This document shows, in pieces, positions 57,346 to 64,000 of a DNA stretch of 64,000 nt. A program made the position numbers and the translations under genes. This DNA comes from Ruminococcus flavefaciens (GTDB lineage Bacteria > Bacillota > Clostridia > Oscillospirales > Ruminococcaceae), in contig JAMPGO010000004.1 in the NCBI GenBank assembly GCA_023663905.1, positions 1 to 64,000 of the forward strand, in the 5' to 3' direction. The number at the start of each line of letters is the position of its first letter. Position 1 is the first letter of the stretch. A model generated the notes under the pieces. It was given only the letters and a program-made list of their open reading frames with translations, searched no databases and was not told the origin of the DNA.

Positions 57346-57447
57346 TTATTTTAAAAACGGAAGGATTATAATACCGATAATCATAATTACCGCAACAGCA
57401 AGAACGGCAATTCTCATCCACATCTTCTTTTCGGGCTTATTGCTCAC
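57346..57447 (-). CDS. 33-residue single-span membrane protein
   Basis: Read on the minus strand from GTG 57447, with AGAGGTGATAA just upstream: M-S-N-K-P-E-K-K-M-W-M-R, then a continuous hydrophobic helix of about 20 residues of Ile, Val, Ala, Leu and Gly, ending P-F-L-K. It begins 12 nt after the helicase stop and ends at a terminator. Positive charges before the helix predict an N-in orientation. Such small membrane proteins are often missed; no family is recognised. Confidence 0.65.
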   Translation of the reverse strand: MSNKPEKKMWMRIAVLAVAVIMIIGIIILPFLK

Positions 57448-57459
57448 GTTTATCACCTC

Positions 57460-59184
57460 TTAATGACGTTTTTTCGTGCGTTTTCTGCGTGACGGAGTAT
57501 AGTCGCCGAAAACGTCGGATTTTTTTCTGTTGCCGTAAGCGGATTTCCTGCGGTCGGGCTTGAACGGCTTGTCCTGCTTGCGTGATGACTTCTCGCCGAC
57601 GGATTTGCCCTTATAAAGCTTGATTTCCACCTTATGCCCGTTGATTTTCATCGGGTTGGCACTGTCAAGGATGTAGTCCGTTTCGGCTTCAGGCACTTCA
57701 ACGGTCGTGTGATTGTCAAAAATATCGATTTTGCCGAAATCCTGTCCCGACATTCCTGTTGCGTCAACCAGTGCGCCGAGAATGAAATTGGGAGCGATTT
57801 TCTTGTTGCGACCGATACTTATATCAATCTTGACTGTTTTTGCACCGCTTTTCTTACCCTTTCTGAGCGGTCTGGGCATATCAAACTCGGGAAGTCCCGC
57901 AATTTCCTTCTGGAGACGTTCGTTTATAAGTCTCGAAGCAATCTCACGGTAGCCGATACCCATAGAAGCAAGGCTGTCAAGAATATCGTCGGCATTGTCC
58001 TCTGCGGACGGCATTTCTGCGATTACACGGGCAATATTCTCCTTCTTGACTGCGATTACATCGGACTTGTCAGGCAACGGAAGCTCGGTGATTTCAGCCT
58101 TTGTGTATCTCGCAATATCTTTAAGCTCGTACTGCTGGCGACGGCTTGTAATAAGCGTGTATGCTGTGCCGTCGTGACCTGCACGACCTGTACGACCGAT
58201 TCTGTGAATATAGTACTCGTTATCCTGCGGAATATCGTAGTTGAAAACAGCATCGATTCCGCTTACGTCGATACCACGTGCGGCAACGTCAGTCGCAACA
58301 AGCACGGTTATTGTCTTTGCCTTGAAGCTGTTCATAACCTGAGTGCGCTGAGCCTGTTTCATATCGCCGTGCAGTCCTGCTGCGTGGATACCGCTTTTCA
58401 CTAGTTCCTCCGTGAGTTCGTCAACCATTTTCTTTGTGTTGCAGAAAACCATAGCGGCTTCGGGCGAATAAGCAGAGAGAAGAAGTTTAAGTGCGTCCGT
58501 TTTACGTCCGGAAGCGACCTGAAAGTAATACTGCTTTATTGCCTCAACGGTTTTCTGAGATGATTTTATTTTAATCTGCACAGGGTCACGCTGATATTTT
58601 TCCGTGATTGCAAGAATCTCGGGAGGCATAGTTGCGGAGAAAAGAACGGTCTGTCTCTCTTCGGGAACGTCCGACAGAATTGATTCAATATCCTCACGGA
58701 AGCCCATATTCAGCATTTCGTCAGCCTCATCGAGAATAACGGTACGGAGGTTATCGAGCTTGAGAGTACGTCTGCGGATATGGTCCATAACACGTCCTGG
58801 AGTGCCTATAACGATATTCGCACCACGCTTGAGTTCCATAATTTGGCGCTCCATACTTGCACCGCCATAGACAGCGGAAGTCTTTACGATACGCTTGTAC
58901 TTGGCGAATTTTTTTATTTCCTCGCAAGCCTGCATAGCAAGCTCACGTGTAGGGCAGAGGATGAGAACGGCGACAGATTTTCTGTCAGCTTCTGTAATGC
59001 TCTCAACAGCAGGAATGCCGAAGGCTGCTGTTTTGCCTGTACCTGTATTTGAACGTCCTACAACGTCCATACCCTGCATAAGAAGCGGAATGCTTTCCTG
59101 CTGGATTTCTGTCATTTCCGAGAAACCGAGTTCCTCAACTGCGTTGATTATTTCCTGTGATAAGTTTAATTCATTAAAGTGCAT
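57460..59184 (-). CDS. DEAD-box RNA helicase (DeaD/CshA-like) with DbpA-type RNA-binding domain
   Basis: 574 residues from ATG 59184 (AAGAAAGGA upstream); the open frame runs into the divergent tcdA promoter. Q motif E-I-Q-Q-E-S-I-P, Walker A SNTGTGKT, DEAD box D-E-A-D-E-M, S-A-T, V-A-T-D-V-A-A-R-G-I-D and H-R-I-G-R-T-G-R-A-G are all present. The C-terminal DbpA-like RRM lies at about 470-545, followed by a strongly basic tail of Lys/Arg. It unwinds structured RNA, probably in ribosome assembly or cold adaptation. Confidence 0.95.
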   Translation of the reverse strand: MHFNELNLSQEIINAVEELGFSEMTEIQQESIPLLMQGMDVVGRSNTGTGKTAAFGIPAVESITEADRKSVAVLILCPTRELAMQACEEIKKFAKYKRIVKTSAVYGGASMERQIMELKRGANIVIGTPGRVMDHIRRRTLKLDNLRTVILDEADEMLNMGFREDIESILSDVPEERQTVLFSATMPPEILAITEKYQRDPVQIKIKSSQKTVEAIKQYYFQVASGRKTDALKLLLSAYSPEAAMVFCNTKKMVDELTEELVKSGIHAAGLHGDMKQAQRTQVMNSFKAKTITVLVATDVAARGIDVSGIDAVFNYDIPQDNEYYIHRIGRTGRAGHDGTAYTLITSRRQQYELKDIARYTKAEITELPLPDKSDVIAVKKENIARVIAEMPSAEDNADDILDSLASMGIGYREIASRLINERLQKEIAGLPEFDMPRPLRKGKKSGAKTVKIDISIGRNKKIAPNFILGALVDATGMSGQDFGKIDIFDNHTTVEVPEAETDYILDSANPMKINGHKVEIKLYKGKSVGEKSSRKQDKPFKPDRRKSAYGNRKKSDVFGDYTPSRRKRTKKRH

Positions 59185-59227
59185 TATGTGTCCTTTCTTG
59201 TTTAAAGCGAATAGATTCCTGAATAAC

Positions 59228-59256
59228 ATAATACCACAAATTTTCCGAAACGTCAA
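59228..59256 (-). promoter_or_regulatory. Promoter of the DEAD-box helicase gene
   Basis: Minus strand: TTGACG (59256-59251), 17-nt spacer, TATTAT (59233-59228). Confidence 0.7.
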
Positions 59257-59263
59257 GAATAAC

Positions 59264-59292
59264 TTGAAATTATTTTTCCGATATGCTATAAT
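59264..59292 (+). promoter_or_regulatory. Promoter of tcdA
   Basis: TTGAAA (59264-59269), 17-nt spacer, TATAAT (59287-59292), 33 bp before the ATG, divergent from the helicase promoter 8 bp away. Confidence 0.75.
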
Positions 59293-59324
59293 AAATAAGA
59301 TTTTATTGTTTTTGGGAGGAAAAA

Positions 59325-60026
59325 ATGTCAGAAATATTTTCAAGAACTGAACTTATGTTCGGAAATGAAGCGATGAATAAGCTTGCCGTTTCAAGAGTTG
59401 CAATATTCGGAACAGGCGGAGTGGGAGGATTTGTTGCGGAAGCCCTTGCACGTTCGGGTGTGGGTGCAATAGACCTTATTGACAACGACGTTGTGAGCGA
59501 ATCGAATATCAACCGCCAGATTATCGCACTTCACAGCACCATAGGGCAGTATAAGGTTGACGTTATGAAATCACGCATAGCCGATATAAATCCTGATTGC
59601 AGAGTTACGGCGCACAGGCTGTTTTTTATGCCCGATACTTCTGATAAGCTCGATTTTTCGCAGTACGACTATGTTGTTGACGCTATTGATACCGTTACGG
59701 GCAAGATTGAAATAATCGTTCAGGCAAAGGCGCTTGGCATACCTGTAATCAGCTCAATGGGCGCAGGAAACAAGCTCGACCCGACAAAATTTGAAGTTGC
59801 CGATATATATAAGACTTCCGTCTGTCCTCTTGCAAGAGTTATGCGCCGTGAGATGAAAAACAGGGGAATAAAATCCCTTAAAGTCGTGTACTCAACCGAA
59901 CAGGCGGTACGTCCCGTTTCGGCAGAAACACCCGTCGGAAAGCCTGTACCTGCTTCAACTGCCTTTGTGCCGTCCGTTGCTGGACTTATTATCGCAGGAG
60001 AAGTCGTAAAAGATTTAATCAGATAA
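59325..60026 (+). CDS. tcdA: tRNA threonylcarbamoyladenosine dehydratase (TcdA/CsdL, E1-like)
   Basis: 233 residues of the ThiF/MoeB E1-like fold. Nucleotide-binding G-T-G-G-V-G-G at 29-35, D-x-D of I-D-N-D-V-V, N-I-N-R-Q, and D-A-I-D-T-V-T-G-K. The Q-x-V-R-P region and R-M-R-R-E-M are typical of TcdA, which cyclizes t6A at tRNA position 37 with ATP. No zinc Cys pairs, as expected. A GGGAGG site precedes the ATG. Confidence 0.93.
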   Translation: MSEIFSRTELMFGNEAMNKLAVSRVAIFGTGGVGGFVAEALARSGVGAIDLIDNDVVSESNINRQIIALHSTIGQYKVDVMKSRIADINPDCRVTAHRLFFMPDTSDKLDFSQYDYVVDAIDTVTGKIEIIVQAKALGIPVISSMGAGNKLDPTKFEVADIYKTSVCPLARVMRREMKNRGIKSLKVVYSTEQAVRPVSAETPVGKPVPASTAFVPSVAGLIIAGEVVKDLIR

Positions 60027-60031
60027 AATAC

Positions 60032-60060
60032 TTGCATTTTGCACAGCTTTGTAATATAAT
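60032..60060 (+). promoter_or_regulatory. Promoter of cysK
   Basis: TTGCAT (60032-60037), 17-nt spacer, TATAAT (60055-60060), 35 bp before the ATG. No T-box or other riboswitch-like structure is visible. Confidence 0.7.
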
Positions 60061-60095
60061 AAGATAGATATAATCTGTATGAGGAGAATTTTTAA

Positions 60096-61025
60096 ATGGT
60101 ATATAACAATATTTTAGAAGCAATGGGTCATACTCCTATGATTCGCCTTAATAAGCTCGTAAAGCCCGGCAGTGCGGAGGTTCTCGTAAAATTCGAGGGT
60201 CTCAACGTCGGCGGTTCAATTAAAACACGTACCGCTTTCAATATGATTCGCCACGCTGAAGAAGAGGGTAAAATCACCAAAGATACTGTTATTGTTGAGC
60301 CTACCAGCGGAAATCAGGGTATAGGGCTTGCGCTTGTCGGAGCTGTAAAAGGCTACAGGACTATAATTATTATGCCCGATTCCGTAAGCGAGGAACGCAG
60401 GAAGCTTGTCCGCCACTATGGTGCGGAGGTTATGCTTATTCACGACGACGGCGACATCGGCAGATGTATTCAGGAATGTCTTGATACTGCTCTTAAAATG
60501 GCTGAGGAGGACAAAAACGTATTCGTCCCACAGCAGTTCGCAAACGTAAATAATATCTATGCACACAAGTACCACACTGCCCTTGAAATACTGGAGCAGA
60601 CGGCAGGAAGAATAGACGGCTTCTGCTCGGGAATCGGCACAGGCGGTACTATTACAGGCATAGGCGAGACTCTGAAATCCCAGTATCCCGATATGATTAT
60701 ATGGGCTGTCGAGCCTGAAAATGCCGCTATACTTGCAGGAGGAAACATAGGAACGCATTTGCAGATGGGTATAGGCGACGGCATAATTCCCGATATTCTC
60801 AACCAGAGCATTTACGATGATATTTATATAGTAACCGACGATGAGGCAATCCGAACGGCAAAGGATTTAGCCTGCAAAGAGGGTATAATGTGCGGAATAT
60901 CCAGCGGTACGAACGTTGCGGCGGCACTTAGGCTTGCCGAAAAGCTCGGCGAGGGAAAAACAGTCGTGACGATTCTTCCCGATACGGCTGAGCGCTACTT
61001 CTCAACTCCGCTTTTCGATGAGTAA
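60096..61025 (+). CDS. cysK: Cysteine synthase (O-acetylserine sulfhydrylase)
   Basis: 309 residues, fold type II PLP enzyme. I-L-E-A-M-G-H-T-P-M-I-R-L opening; the PLP lysine is Lys43 in G-S-I-K-T-R-T-A (family usually K-D-R). The substrate loop is T70-S-G-N-Q (usually T-S-G-N-T), and the phosphate loop is G-T-G-G-T-I-T-G. These two small differences are common in the clostridial group; a related reaction on another O-activated serine cannot be excluded. Single gene ending in a shared terminator. Confidence 0.9.
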   Translation: MVYNNILEAMGHTPMIRLNKLVKPGSAEVLVKFEGLNVGGSIKTRTAFNMIRHAEEEGKITKDTVIVEPTSGNQGIGLALVGAVKGYRTIIIMPDSVSEERRKLVRHYGAEVMLIHDDGDIGRCIQECLDTALKMAEEDKNVFVPQQFANVNNIYAHKYHTALEILEQTAGRIDGFCSGIGTGGTITGIGETLKSQYPDMIIWAVEPENAAILAGGNIGTHLQMGIGDGIIPDILNQSIYDDIYIVTDDEAIRTAKDLACKEGIMCGISSGTNVAAALRLAEKLGEGKTVVTILPDTAERYFSTPLFDE

Positions 61026-61030
61026 AATAA

Positions 61031-61057
61031 AAAGGCAGTGTTAAAACTGCCTTTTTT
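61031..61057. terminator. Bidirectional terminator between cysK and the GH9 gene
   Basis: Stem AAAGGCAG (61031-61038) with CTGCCTTT (61047-61054) and an 8-nt loop, A and T runs on the sides, between convergent stops. Confidence 0.92.
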
Positions 61058-61060
61058 ATT

Positions 61061-63499
61061 TTATTTCTCTGAAATTTCAGGAAGGGAACTAATCATCTTA
61101 GCCTTGAGCTTCTGAATTGCGAGTGCGTCCATACCTGTCACGCCGTCGCCGGGATTGTAGCAGTCGGCATTAATCTTGCCCTGCTCGGAAAGTGCGTACT
61201 TGTCCTTGTTGCCGAGAGACTGGATAATAGCAGCGGCATCGGCAATATCAACAATACCGTCCTCATTAGCGTCGCCGAGAAGATTATCGCCCGAAGCAGT
61301 AGGATTTGTGGGTTCGGTTGTCGCTTCTGTAGGCTTCTCCTCAGAAACAGTGGTGCCGTCGGGTTCAGTACCGCCGACAAGAACACCGTTATCGTAAACG
61401 CATATATTGGGAGCAGGCTTTTCATTGCCATTGCCGAAGAAAGCGTCGTCCTGAGTGTATATTTCAAGACCCTGATAGCTCCAGTCGTTTTCGGGATTCC
61501 ACGTATCGCCGTAGTACATACCGACATCGAACTGATATTTCTTGCCTGAATTAGCGATGTAATAGCCGTCCCACGAGATTTCGACATAGTAAGTATCGGG
61601 TGTTTTGTCGTACTTGAACGGTCCGCTTATAACACCGTCAGCGCCCTCAACTTCTGCGGATGACTGGTCGTAAAGCTCCTTGATTTCCGTAACGCTTGCA
61701 ACTCCGCCAGCCATTTCGCTTGTGTTGAAATAATAGCGGACAGAAATCTTGTCAGACGGCTTATTTGAGCCTGTCATTACCTTGAACGATACTTTTGTAA
61801 CACCCGAGCCGTCGCCGTGAAGGTCGTCAATACCGCACGCTTCAATCCACGTTCCGCTTGCGCTCTCTTCGCCCTCAACAGTCTTCTCTTCAGGAGGGAA
61901 ATTTGCGGTTACAGCCATATCAGGAGTGCCGAAGAACTCGTAAAGTCCCGCACAAGCTCCGACAAAAGCAGAGTTGTAGTCAATTGTAACCTCGTTGTAG
62001 ATATAGTCGTTGGTTGTATCATTATGCTGGTCGCTTCCGTCAGGACCGCCTGCCAGTGCGCCCCAGAGAACGTGTCTCTGCTCTCTTGTATCTTCGGCGG
62101 AAAGAAGTCCCGAAGCTGCACGGTGGTGAGGATATTTAACGGAATTTTCGTTGTAGCCGACGATATACGAGCGGTTAAGCGGATTATTTCCCATAATGTA
62201 CTTCATCTGTTCCTGCGCCCAGTTGCTGAACTCGCCAGGCTTGCCGTCGTTGTTGTACTTATCATAGACGAGACCGATAAACTGCATAGCGGTATTGTAT
62301 CTTGCCGAACCCCATTGTGAAAGGAACGCATAGCCTCCGGGTGTTTCGAGACCTTTCCACGTGGTGTAGCACTTATAAACCTGCTCCCAGAAGTCGGCAG
62401 GTTCGTAGATAGTTTTGCCGTTTACTTCACGGTACATATTCTGCAAATCAAGCTCGGGGTGGGTCTGGTCGATGATACCGAGAAGCGAAATTGCACCGCC
62501 CCACATATCGTTCCAGTTATAGCAGTAGCCCGACGGAGCATAGAGGTCAACATAGGGCATTAAATCCTGAAGATACGATTTTTCGCCCGTGCAGAGATAG
62601 AGCCACGCACCTGCCCAGCAGTAGTCATCTTCCCATTTTGAAGAGTTATAGAACTGCATAGGACCGTCGGCATTGTCGCTTAATTCCTTTGGATTATCGT
62701 TTGCGAATTTCCAGAGAGCCTTTGCATAATCAAGCGATTTTTCGGCATATTCAGGGTCTGTATCCTTGAAATTGAGGTAGTTGATTGCGAGCGAGCCTGC
62801 TGCGGAAGCAACATAGTCGGTCTGCGGTTTTTCTGCGGTCAGAAACCACGCAGGGCGAACCATAGTATCAACTTCGGGCGACTGCCAGATTGCGTGGTCA
62901 ATACCGCCCTCGCCGACCTGATAGCAGTGTGCGATAACCGTTCCGTCGCTGTCACGGAAAGTACACTTCATAAGATAGTCGTTGAAATAGCGGAGAATCG
63001 TTTCAATGTGGCTGTCCTGCCCTGTTTTCTTATAGGAATCACGGAACTCATAGTAGCCCCAGCCGAGAGTTGCGGCAGCATAGTTTTCGGGAATACCGAA
63101 CTTTACGTGGTCGCCTGCGTCGTGGAATCCTCCTGCAACGTCAATACATCCGTCGCCGTCAGGGTCGAGAATATCCTTGTACTTGTCCATAAAGCTCTGC
63201 GAAAGGTTCGTGCCGTTCTGATAGCCTTCGCCCGAAATTGCAGACTGCATAGGTACTTTTGAATCGTAAGTATGGCAGTTTCCTCGCCACGAGAGGAGAT
63301 TGTTTTCCTCCACGTCAGTACCGCACATATTAGCGTCATAGAAATAAATCGAATACTGCAATGCACGGGCATAGTCGTAGTCAAGCCCCGAGTTTTCAAC
63401 AGTAGCGTCAGCGCAGTTTGCAGTAAGCGCAACAGGCATTGAAGTGAGAGCCATAGCAGTACACATCACAGAAGCCAGTGTTTTTTTAATGCTGAACAT
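61061..63499 (-). CDS. Cellulosomal GH9 endoglucanase with CBM3c-like module and dockerin
   Basis: 812 residues. Signal peptide with cleavage near the A-N-C-A at 25-30. GH9 catalytic domain (about 38-530): the D-A-G-D-H-V-K-F-G motif with the catalytic Asp pair, P-H-H-R-A-A-S, and the C-terminal E-V-T-I-D-Y-N-S-A-F region with the acid Glu. Then a CBM3c-like module (about 550-700; T-W-I-E-A-C-G and V-R-Y-Y-F-N-T-S-E), a short Thr/Glu/Pro linker, and a dockerin with repeats G-D-A-N-E-D-G-I-V-D and a second, less canonical one. GH9-CBM3c enzymes are processive endoglucanases on cellulose. GGAGGG precedes the ATG. Confidence 0.95.
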   Translation of the reverse strand: MFSIKKTLASVMCTAMALTSMPVALTANCADATVENSGLDYDYARALQYSIYFYDANMCGTDVEENNLLSWRGNCHTYDSKVPMQSAISGEGYQNGTNLSQSFMDKYKDILDPDGDGCIDVAGGFHDAGDHVKFGIPENYAAATLGWGYYEFRDSYKKTGQDSHIETILRYFNDYLMKCTFRDSDGTVIAHCYQVGEGGIDHAIWQSPEVDTMVRPAWFLTAEKPQTDYVASAAGSLAINYLNFKDTDPEYAEKSLDYAKALWKFANDNPKELSDNADGPMQFYNSSKWEDDYCWAGAWLYLCTGEKSYLQDLMPYVDLYAPSGYCYNWNDMWGGAISLLGIIDQTHPELDLQNMYREVNGKTIYEPADFWEQVYKCYTTWKGLETPGGYAFLSQWGSARYNTAMQFIGLVYDKYNNDGKPGEFSNWAQEQMKYIMGNNPLNRSYIVGYNENSVKYPHHRAASGLLSAEDTREQRHVLWGALAGGPDGSDQHNDTTNDYIYNEVTIDYNSAFVGACAGLYEFFGTPDMAVTANFPPEEKTVEGEESASGTWIEACGIDDLHGDGSGVTKVSFKVMTGSNKPSDKISVRYYFNTSEMAGGVASVTEIKELYDQSSAEVEGADGVISGPFKYDKTPDTYYVEISWDGYYIANSGKKYQFDVGMYYGDTWNPENDWSYQGLEIYTQDDAFFGNGNEKPAPNICVYDNGVLVGGTEPDGTTVSEEKPTEATTEPTNPTASGDNLLGDANEDGIVDIADAAAIIQSLGNKDKYALSEQGKINADCYNPGDGVTGMDALAIQKLKAKMISSLPEISEK

Positions 63500-63597
63500 T
63501 TTTGCATCCCTCCATTATAAAATCTTTAAATTCAACATTTGGTATATTAATAATATCATATTTTTCAGAAAAATGCAATAGCTTATTAAAAAAATCT

Positions 63598-64000
63598 TCA
63601 TTTTCTTCTGCTTTTTTTGTGGCACGCAAAAATCATAAGAATAACAATCAGCACCGCACCGCCGATTAAAGTAACGGACGGTATATCGATTCTTTGTCCG
63701 CTTATACGCTTGATTGCAAAAGCGTGGACTGAATCAGAGGCATTTTCAAAGGTGAAGTTGTTTTCGTCGGCATATTTTTCCGCAACGGACTTTTTTGCGC
63801 CGAAAATTGTGAAGTCATCCAGCTTTGAAGCGCCGTCAGCCGTCGGAATAAACCCGAGCGCACAGAAGCCTATTTCCTTGACGGACGGCGGAATATATAT
63901 TCCGCTCATCGAACTGCACATATAAAATGCGCAGTCGCCGATAGTACCTGTTTTTTCGCCCAGCGATACAGCGGAAAGGGACGTACATCCCGAGAAGCAG
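63598..64000 (-). CDS. BspA-like leucine-rich-repeat surface protein, C-terminal part (partial)
   Basis: The frame runs past the right edge: codons before the internal ATG at 63921 read F-S-G-C-T-S-L-S-A-V-S-L-G-E-K-T, a typical LRR_5 (BspA-like) repeat, followed by I-Y-I-P-P-S-V-K-E-I-G-F-C-A-L. So the gene is a 3' fragment of a longer protein. After the repeats, the end has A-E-K-Y-A-D-E-N-N-F-x-F (the common last LRR_5 piece), a hydrophobic helix and a basic K-K-S-R-R-K tail, i.e. a membrane anchor. It is a likely cell-surface protein of unknown ligand. Confidence 0.88.
   Translation of the reverse strand, partial: CFSGCTSLSAVSLGEKTGTIGDCAFYMCSSMSGIYIPPSVKEIGFCALGFIPTADGASKLDDFTIFGAKKSVAEKYADENNFTFENASDSVHAFAIKRISGQRIDIPSVTLIGGAVLIVILMIFACHKKSRRK

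Noticed and set aside
1-64000. tRNA, rRNA, CRISPR arrays or prophage genes
   Set aside because: I found no cloverleaf-like TTCGAAT arm clusters, no rRNA stretches, no regularly spaced repeats and no phage structural genes when reading both strands.

Overview
The window looks like chromosome from a Ruminococcus-like gut Firmicute (Oscillospiraceae). The strongest markers are two secreted proteins with type I dockerins, one a GH9 cellulase with a CBM3c-like module and one a transglutaminase-like protein with a long Thr/Ser linker. This is the usual look of cellulosomal ruminococci. Promoters are of the sigma-A type (TTGACA-like, about 17 nt, TATAAT-like), ribosome binding sites are strong AGGAGG types, and there are no rRNA, tRNA or CRISPR features that I can see. 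The species call is inference.

Layout. 1-1430: the C-terminal end of a probable pPIWI_RE defence protein cut by the window edge, then two small minus-strand genes. 1473-5340: first copy of a 3.86 kb direct repeat carrying promoter-rfbA-rfbB-tmk-DegT aminotransferase, followed by a small unknown gene. 5654-10255: copper homeostasis (csoR with two operator-like sites, copA with a C-terminal CopZ-like domain), interrupted by a frameshifted IS110 element with a candidate bridge RNA. 10286-12760: TrmH-family methyltransferase, then bioY-bioB behind a BirA-like operator. 12795-16568 (minus): greA-lysS-coiled-coil membrane protein-nadE. 16744-24735: a five-gene SWIM / HEAT-like / MoxR AAA+ / DUF5682 / vWA operon plus a DUF1294 gene. 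24706-26819 (minus): pflA and cca.

26968-39767: second copy of the repeat, here at the head of a complete Wzx/Wzy-type polysaccharide locus. It holds a dTDP-sugar pathway, initiating phosphoglycosyl transferase, ATP-grasp enzyme, SDR epimerase, Wzy-like polymerase, WecF/GT56-like glycosyltransferase, Wzx flippase, ACC-deaminase-like PLP enzyme and a second ATP-grasp enzyme. The genes fit a glycan built from a dTDP-4-amino-4,6-dideoxyhexose; the two ATP-grasp enzymes and the PLP enzyme suggest amino-acid decoration (inference).

39809-64000: cell envelope and housekeeping genes. These are tandem VanY-type lipoproteins, rlmB, a P-type-ATPase-like pseudoenzyme, an LCP ligase, an aminotransferase, the transglutaminase-dockerin protein, a Nudix hydrolase, an acyl-CoA ligase with a thioesterase, a RelB/YoeB toxin-antitoxin pair whose toxin has an in-frame amber stop, an XRE regulator, a cytosolic sugar-binding-domain/GGDEF protein, a DEAD-box helicase followed by a 33-residue membrane protein, tcdA, cysK, the GH9 cellulase and the end of a BspA-like leucine-rich-repeat protein.

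The most unusual features are the virtually identical 3.86 kb repeats whose edges diverge synonymously, the in-frame internal CopZ start in copA, the IS110 bridge-RNA candidate, the P-type ATPase pseudoenzyme, the SWIM/MoxR/vWA operon and the amber-interrupted toxin. All comparisons were made by eye.
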